DNA from: Sphagnum compactum | Lineage: Eukaryota; Bryophyta; Sphagnopsida; Sphagnales | Assembly: GCA_965153455.1 (NCBI GenBank) | Contig: OZ234500.1 | Span: 7,378,001-7,442,000, forward strand | Length of the DNA: 64,000 nt | Reading direction: 5' to 3' | In this document: piece by piece, positions 57,541 to 64,000 of the stretch | How positions within the stretch are numbered: position 1 is the first letter of the stretch | Layout of the letters: every line of letters begins with the position of its first letter | The notes under the pieces: generated by a model | The model's database searches: none | What the model saw: the letters and a program-made list of their open reading frames with translations, nothing else | What the model was told of the DNA's origin: nothing | Made by a program: the position numbers and the translations under genes

Positions 57541-58800
57541 TTTTATTTTGGAGCTAATACATAAAGAGGAGGAAACAAAATACGTGCATCAATTCCAAAT
57601 AATTCTGGAAGAAAACCAAATGGGGATGATTTTGTACATAGAGAATTAATCAGATTGATGACTAGCACATCAATTGTGGATTGTTGATTACTAAAAACAG
57701 TAGAAACGTTACAAAACCCTGTAACATTACTAGATGGAGCCATATCACCAAGAGTAATCGGAATAGAATTAACAAGGTTGTGAGAAGATAAAAAATATAT
57801 ATTCTATAATTTCATTTGCAATGGGACAAAGATGTGATGTCATCTTCTTGAACCTTAAAATCATACACAAACTAACAAAAAACAATTACAATTTACAAGT
57901 TACAACCTCCAACAATTTGAAATGCCTTAACAAACAAGATTGTAAGTACAAATGAACAACAAGAAATGAACATTGAATAGTAAAAAAAATTAGGATTTAG
58001 GGTTCTTGAATGACTGACCAGTTGCTTTGGACAAGAATGAAAAACTGTAAATTGAATAACAAGAAAAAGAGGTATTGTAGTTAGGACTCAAGAACCAAGA
58101 ATTAAAGTTCAAGGTTCGTGAAGGGCATAAGCATGGTAAAATATGCTAGTCAATGACACTTGTTACTTTTTTGGAAAGTGCCCATAAGTTATGCCTTAAT
58201 ATATTGGATTCATGAATATTATTTAAGTGAATGATCAACAATTAGAAGTTCTTTAACTTCATTGCATAATATTGAAGAACCACCTATTTTAATATGCATT
58301 TAAGTACATTTTTTGAAATGCAAGTATCGGAAAGTATGTGTCTAGTTTTGCAAAATAGAGTTACAAGTATATGAAAGTAAAATATCAATTAAAATTATTG
58401 TACTTTCAAGTTGATAAAGCCCTAATGTGTATGAATACAGTTTCAACTTTCCATATTATGCTCATAATCTATCAAAGTGTCAATGTAAAAGTATGTTGGA
58501 AAATTTAAACAACTAATCAATTTAAAACATACTTTTCATCCTTTTTTTTATATAGAAAGTCTTCAAACTTTATGTCCAACTTACAATAAACTCAATAAAG
58601 AGCTCTATGATTTCAAAATGCAATTTAAATAGGTTTCAATATCTTTTTGAATGTGAATGTTGAAAAGAGACTATTTTTGAAATTTTTAAATTTTCGTAGG
58701 ACTAATTTTTTGGTATACTTTATCATGCTTAGACCCTGAACAATTTAGTTGCTTTGAACAAAAACAACAAGTTGAACAAATAATTACTAAAGAATCAAAA
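57541..58800. other. no recognisable gene
   Basis: AT-rich. 'TTAGGATTTAGGGTTCTTGA' near 57,990 may be an outlying unit of the array that follows. Confidence 0.35.
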
Positions 58801-59430
58801 CTTGAGAAAATGGTGTAGCCCAAGGCCCAACAATTGGGCATTAGGGTTTAGGGCTCTTAATTAAGCAACTCAATAATCATGACTCATGATCAAATAGGTT
58901 ACAAAACTAAAGTAAGTGCACACTACATATGATATTACAACAAGGGCCTAACAACAGGAATTAGGGTTTAGGGCTTTTAATTAAGCAATTCAATAGTCAT
59001 GACTCATGATCAAATAGGTTACAAAACTAAAGTAAGTGCACACTACATATGATATTACAACAAGGGCCTAGCAATAGGAATTAAGGTTTAAGGCTTTTGA
59101 GTAATTTAACACTAAGTAGTCATGGTTGAATAGGTTACAACATTGAACAAATAATGCATATGAGTTGTAACCAGGGTTTAATAACCAAAAATTAAGGTTT
59201 AGGCTCTTGAATGATTTGGGAATCAAGAATCCTAGGTTTATAACAAGGTTACAACATTGAACAAATAAGTGCATATGATGTTGTAGCTAAAGCCCAATAA
59301 TTGAGAATTAAGGTTTAGGCTTTTGAATGACTTAGCAATCCTAGGTTTATAATTAAGTTACAACATTGAGCAAGTGCAATGCACATATGATACAAGTCAA
59401 GAATTAGGGTTAAGGAACTTGAACGATCTA
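58800..59430 (+). repeat. 120-bp tandem array with telomere-like motif
   Basis: TTAGGGTTTA begins at 58,841 and 58,961, and TTAAGGTTTA at 59,081: exactly 120 bp apart. The first two units are nearly identical through 'CATGACTCATGATCAAATAG' and 'GTAAGTGCACACTACATATG'. Shorter, diverged units follow near 59,190, 59,307 and 59,402. Units 1 and 2 carry TTAGGGTTTAGGG, nearly two plant telomere repeats. Confidence 0.85.
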
Positions 59431-62400
59431 AAAGTTAACTACCTTGAACAAAATTGAACAACATATTTAAGTACTAAGGATTCACTAAGTCCTAAGTGTA
59501 TAATGTACACCATATCATGTTCCAACTTACACCATATGCAAATAGCAATAGAAACAATTAAAACACCTGATACATACTTTGGTGGTTGGAACTTGGAACC
59601 TATTTTTTCTTATGATAAATAACAATGAAGCTCACAACCAAATTCTAGAATATCATCTTCCCTAATGCCCACCAACACCAATAGCCATTTTGTTGCGTCC
59701 ATTATACTTTGCTATGAATTTTATTTCCAACGGCAAGTAAGGTTAGTGAACTATAAAACCCAACTATTGGGTCCCAAGTTCCATTTACAGTTTGCAATTT
59801 GCAAGTTGCAACTACATTCTAATTATTGATTGGATTTTCAAGGTACATATCTAACCTCTAAATAGACACATCGATGAAAAACCTTCACACCTTGTACTTC
59901 ACTACATGATTTTGACTTCTAACTCCTTTAACCTCTTCACAAACTACCTTTAAGGCTTAAACACAAACTCAACTTGTGAGTCGTGATAAAAACTCAAAAG
60001 GCAAATGGGGTTTTTGGCAATGTCCTCTTACAAGTGAGGATGAAACAAAATAAAAAAAACCTAAAAGGGGAGGGAAAGTTGGTGAATGACTTAAATTTAA
60101 TTGTGACAAAACGACAATCAATCAACGATGAAGATGGGTGAAATTGCGACATGTGGCACCATTACTACAAAAGTTGGTGAAGTAGTGATGTATATCCATT
60201 GCTATGAAGGTGACAAGTTTTCCATCCATGTATGTGATTAGGCAACAACATGCATTGCCCTAATACATTTTAAGCAAAAAATCAAAAAAAAAATTAAAAA
60301 TCCAAGCTTACAAGTGGATGGCCTATATTTTTTGAGAAATCTGGCGATTTTCTACCCAAAAAAGTAGTTCATTAATGGAGATATGAAAGACTCAAAAAGT
60401 TGAGACCAATCTTGGGCAATTTTTTTGAATTTGTTAGAACATTTGCAACGAGATGGATAAAACCATGTGTGAACCATAACTCATGGTAACCAAATGCTTA
60501 GTGATCATTTCACAAGTTGCATAGTTCATTTTAGATTCCAAAAATTGACCTAGCATTAGTGAAAATATTTTTTTTTCCAACAAATTGTTTCACAATACAA
60601 GAGTAACAAATTCATCATGTCACACATTTTGTGACATATGTGGCCTTTGTCTAAGCATCTAGGGCATTCAACAATTTTAAGCTTTTAAAACAAAGAAGGG
60701 GGAAAAAAAAAATTCTAAAAAAAAATAACAATTTTGTTGTAACTTCCTACACATCAAGCAAGACCCAAAGACCAAAAATGGTTAGAAAAACAACACGTTT
60801 TGGGATTGAATATGTAAGATTACAACAACAAAAAAACCCATTGAATTCATAAAAAGACCTACAAGATCCCTAAAAACAAAATGGGGAGTGATTAGAACAT
60901 GATGTCACAAAGCATTGTGGTTGCTATGGGTTTTTGGTTATGTTGAATGAGTTTGGGAGCTCCCAAGAAGACATTCTATAGAAGGCGTTGGAACTTTACA
61001 AATCAAAACACCAAAGGCACACTAGTTTCCTCTTCATTAATTGATGGCTTGTGTTGAAAGATGTGCTTAGTTGGGTAGACATGTGAAATGATTTGAAAAA
61101 AAATCCGCCAACAAAGAGATGCACATGTGATATAGAAGGGCAAAATAAAAAAACAGTGTGCTCCCTTAATGAGAATAGCTAGGAGGTTGAAGCTATGAAT
61201 GTTGTGATCAACATAATTACAAAATGACCATAAGAAAGCAAAAAGGGCAAAAGAAGTAAATAGAATGAACAAATTGAATGAGAATGCCATGCGAACTCAA
61301 GTGTGTGGAACACAGGATATGACTATGTAACTCTAAAAAAGGTGATGATTTTGGATGAGGCAAACATGATGCAATTATTTATGTTGCCAAATGAACAACT
61401 TGTTTCACTTAATTCAAAAGAATATTCAACTACTTTATAATGAAAATATTTTTAAATTACAACCTTCTTTCACCCTTTCAACATTTACCACACTAACAAT
61501 GACTCCACCTACAACGATGACCCCATTTGCTTCAGCTCCACTTGCAACAACAATTACAATTTAAACAAGGACCAAAATCGACCACTCAAAAGATAACCAC
61601 TAGCTGGGTATAGAATAATTTGAATCTATGGACATGACAAAATTGTTGGATTAAAGAAAAAAAACATTTAACACATTGCAAGCATTCAAAAGGGCACAAT
61701 TGAAAGAACAATTTCTTTATTTTGATGTATGATTGTTGTTTTGGAGTGCCCACAAGTGTTCAATGACATCATTCATTAATTGATAATGCAATTCTATGTT
61801 TTTAATGTGTTTGTGTGCCTTGCCTAATATTAACAAAAGATAATCCATGTTTGATTTAAATAATTTTACCAAATTCAAAGCTCTTTAAATTTTCATTACA
61901 CTCATCCTTCAAAATTGTGTTGTGAAACAACATGCTCACCATGAGGATGTTTGAGATGATCTCTTGGTCCCATAGTTGAGATGGATTTGCAATGATTTGA
62001 AACTGAACTTGTAGCATCACAAATGCACATGTCTTTCCTATAAGATGCAGATGCAATAACAAAGTGAGATTTTTTTTTCCCTTGCAATTTGTGAACGGTT
62101 TGCACAAAAATGGACTAATGTGAATTTTAAGGGCAACATTGTGTTGTCTTTGTTGGATAGACTAGATAGAGGTATTGGATAGAGAATTGTTTGTCCATAT
62201 TGGACAAAGTGGACATAGGTAGTTTCAGTGATTAACAAGGTGGACAAAAGTGAAGGATGACTATGTAGGATTAGGAATTTGAACAAATTTTTAGAAAAGC
62301 ATTATGAGGAAGGAGGATTATTAGATTTATTTTTTGGAGGAAGAATTAGGATATGAGAGAAGTATTTTTTAGATGGAGAAGCTCACTTGTGAGATTAGAA

Positions 62401-62860
62401 AACAATTTTGATGAGAAAGAACAATGTTACTACAATATGTTTTTGTATTTGTATTTCCTATTTCATTTTAATATGAAAGTCTAATTTTGTTTTCAAATCA
62501 TTACATAAATTAGAGTTGTACAAATTTGTGCTTTGTAATGAATCTTTGGTTGAGTTTTGTTTCTGAATTCTATAGTTTGTTATAAAACATATTGTGTATA
62601 TGGAAAATAACATGCTAAACAACATATTTCAAAATAAACACAATGTTAAAAATATTAGTGTTTACCAATGAATATATTCTGTCAATGAGTAGATGATACC
62701 AAACATACTCATTGCCATTGACCATGACTGTGACATTTGACCCAACACCTTGCAAGAAATCAAGAAATATATAAGGATGTTTTTTTTTTTTTTTTTGTCA
62801 TTTTTGAAATTTGGCTAAATTAGTTTATGTATGATCACCACCTTGGCTACATCACAAATT
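59431..62860. other. no recognisable gene
   Basis: AT-rich with homopolymer runs, including a long poly-T near 62,780. 'CATTACTACAAAAGTTGG' near 60,162 resembles a decayed CACTA terminus but has no partner. Open frames at 61,003-61,290 and around 61,900 (minus) carry no motif. Confidence 0.35.
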
Positions 62861-62862
62861 TA

Positions 62863-62888
62863 AATAAATAAATAAACAAATAAATAAA
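62863..62888. repeat. (AAAT)n microsatellite
   Basis: AAATAAATAAATAAACAAAT and following units. Confidence 0.85.
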
Positions 62889-63504
62889 AACATTGGTTCC
62901 TTTCCCTCCATAATTTCTCCCATAATACAAAAAGAAAAAGAGAAATTGTACTAGTTACAAGCTGGATTTCAAGTTTCAACTTCTAGTTTCAAGTTTGAAT
63001 TTGGCATTTATGTCTATATTTTCCTGCCTTTCTTGGAATTCTATCTAGCCTCCTTGATTTCAAATTTGCCACAATATTCACAACCAGATAAAGATTGTTT
63101 CCTTCTTTCACTTGGGCCATGGCCCTATGGGTTTGGCAAGAGGCTCTCACCCACACTAGCTTTGACTTGTGCCTAGTACATGAATTATTCCATCTTTCAG
63201 AAACTGAATCCACATTCCTTGTGAGGGGGGATTTCCTCCTTTTGTTCCATTGTTAGGCCAATAATTCATGATAGATGATAGTTGGGAAAACAATGGAGAC
63301 ACAAGAAGACATCAAGACACTTGGAAAAACTCCATGATTGAGCTCTGAAAGACAAAACCAATGTTGCAAGGTGTTCCTGCCTGAACATTCTGATGAGAGG
63401 ATGAGTGTAAGCAGTAGCACTCTCATTGTAGACATGAGACTACTCTCCAGATGTGGGTCACAACAAAGCCATGCAAGGATTAACTTGGGGTTTCTGGTTT
63501 CTAC

Positions 63505-63610
63505 CAGTGTCATGCGGTTATTTGAATTTATGAAGAACCACCAGTTCCAGTTATGCTTCACAATGTTTTGAAAAAAAAAACCAGAGAACTGCTGGTCAAG
63601 AATGGTTATG
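63505..63610. repeat. dispersed repeat copy, similar to 27,684-27,775
   Basis: Same ordered blocks as the 27.7-kb copy ('GTTATTTGAATTTATGAAG', 'CAGTTCCAGTTATG', 'AGAGAACTGCTGGT'). Confidence 0.55.
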
Positions 63611-64000
63611 GATCTCAAGAACCTTCCTCATAACCGTCAGGGGTCTGTTCCTGATTCTAAATAATGGTTGGTTTCTAGTTTCTACTCTTGCAACTTCTGA
63701 ATATCTTATTGAGAAGCACAAAGACAAGGGAGTGGGAGTGGGCATAGAGTGCACACCAACCCACAAAAGACCCAAAAAGTTGAAAAGAAGATTAGGTAAT
63801 ACCTTTTTTCTTCGTGTAGAGGATTTGGCCTACCCTCCAAGCTTTGATATTCTTCTCTGCAGAAGCTACATAGTCACAATACACAGTTTCAAGTACAGTA
63901 TACTACTTTTGGTTGTAGTATTGTCTTAAGTCTTTGCCAATTTGGTTCACCCTGACGTTTAAAGGTTAAGTGATGGACTATAAAAGTGTGCAAGAGCCCA
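63611..64000. other. no recognisable gene
   Basis: Short open frame at 63,732-63,929 without motif. The window ends here. Confidence 0.35.

Noticed and set aside
58800-59430. true telomere
   Set aside because: Only about two telomere-like repeats per 120-bp unit, embedded in complex sequence, and not at a sequence end.
61003-61290. 95-codon hydrophobic minus-strand frame
   Set aside because: Phe/Leu-rich from poly-purine bias on the other strand. No membrane-protein family match and no neighbours.

Overview
The window looks like nuclear DNA from a large, repeat-rich land-plant genome. It is AT-rich and has no bacterial-style gene packing, no operons and no rRNA or tRNA gene I could recognise. 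What coding sequence it has is a graveyard of plant-type transposons plus decayed fragments of plant gene families (cytochrome P450, B3 DNA-binding domain, ectonucleotide pyrophosphatase/phosphodiesterase, an F-box-like protein). By eye, the one well-preserved retroelement resembles the Tcn1/sushi-type chromoviruses of fungi, mosses and other non-seed plants more than seed-plant chromoviruses. With the psq-type pogo transposase this favours a non-seed plant (fern, lycophyte or moss), but that is inference.

Layout. 1-5.2 kb: AT/T-rich, no supportable gene. 5.2-11.3 kb: minisatellites, hairpins and several copies of dispersed repeat blocks. 12.5-14.0 kb: an unrecognised coding-like remnant. 14,038-19,798: a complete, recently inserted Ty3/gypsy chromovirus on the minus strand, with 267-bp LTRs, a 5-bp target duplication, gag, pol and a C-terminal chromodomain. 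It is disabled by one frameshift and one nonsense codon. 21.2-23.6 kb: a T-rich minisatellite split by a CACTA-like non-autonomous element. 23.9-25.3 kb: decayed pogo transposase, minus strand. 31.2-35.3 kb: coding remnants (F-box-like, then an unrecognised segment) split by a 2.6-kb CACTA element with TTA target duplication. 36.1-39.6 kb: two MULE transposase pseudogenes in opposite orientation with a CACTA-type terminus between them. 41.5-43.1 kb: P450 fragment (+) next to a B3-domain fragment (-). 44.2-49.4 kb: diverged internal repeats, one plausible terminal exon, and a GC-rich island. 50.7-51.2 kb: NPP pseudogene. 55.3-57.5 kb: decayed hAT transposase, minus strand. 58.8-59.4 kb: 120-bp tandem array carrying telomere-like motifs. 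59.4-64 kb: nothing supportable except simple repeats and one dispersed repeat copy.

The most interesting point is how the chromovirus appears to prime reverse transcription. It has no TGG-type tRNA primer site after its 5' LTR. Instead, the bases 2 nt downstream of the LTR are complementary over 10 bp to a stretch in the LTR that begins 33 bp downstream of a TATAAAA box, where the transcript should start. That is the arrangement of self-primed Tf1/sushi elements, not of ordinary plant LTR elements. A second theme is a family of CACTA-like elements that share an internal layout: a tRNA-like module next to a minisatellite.
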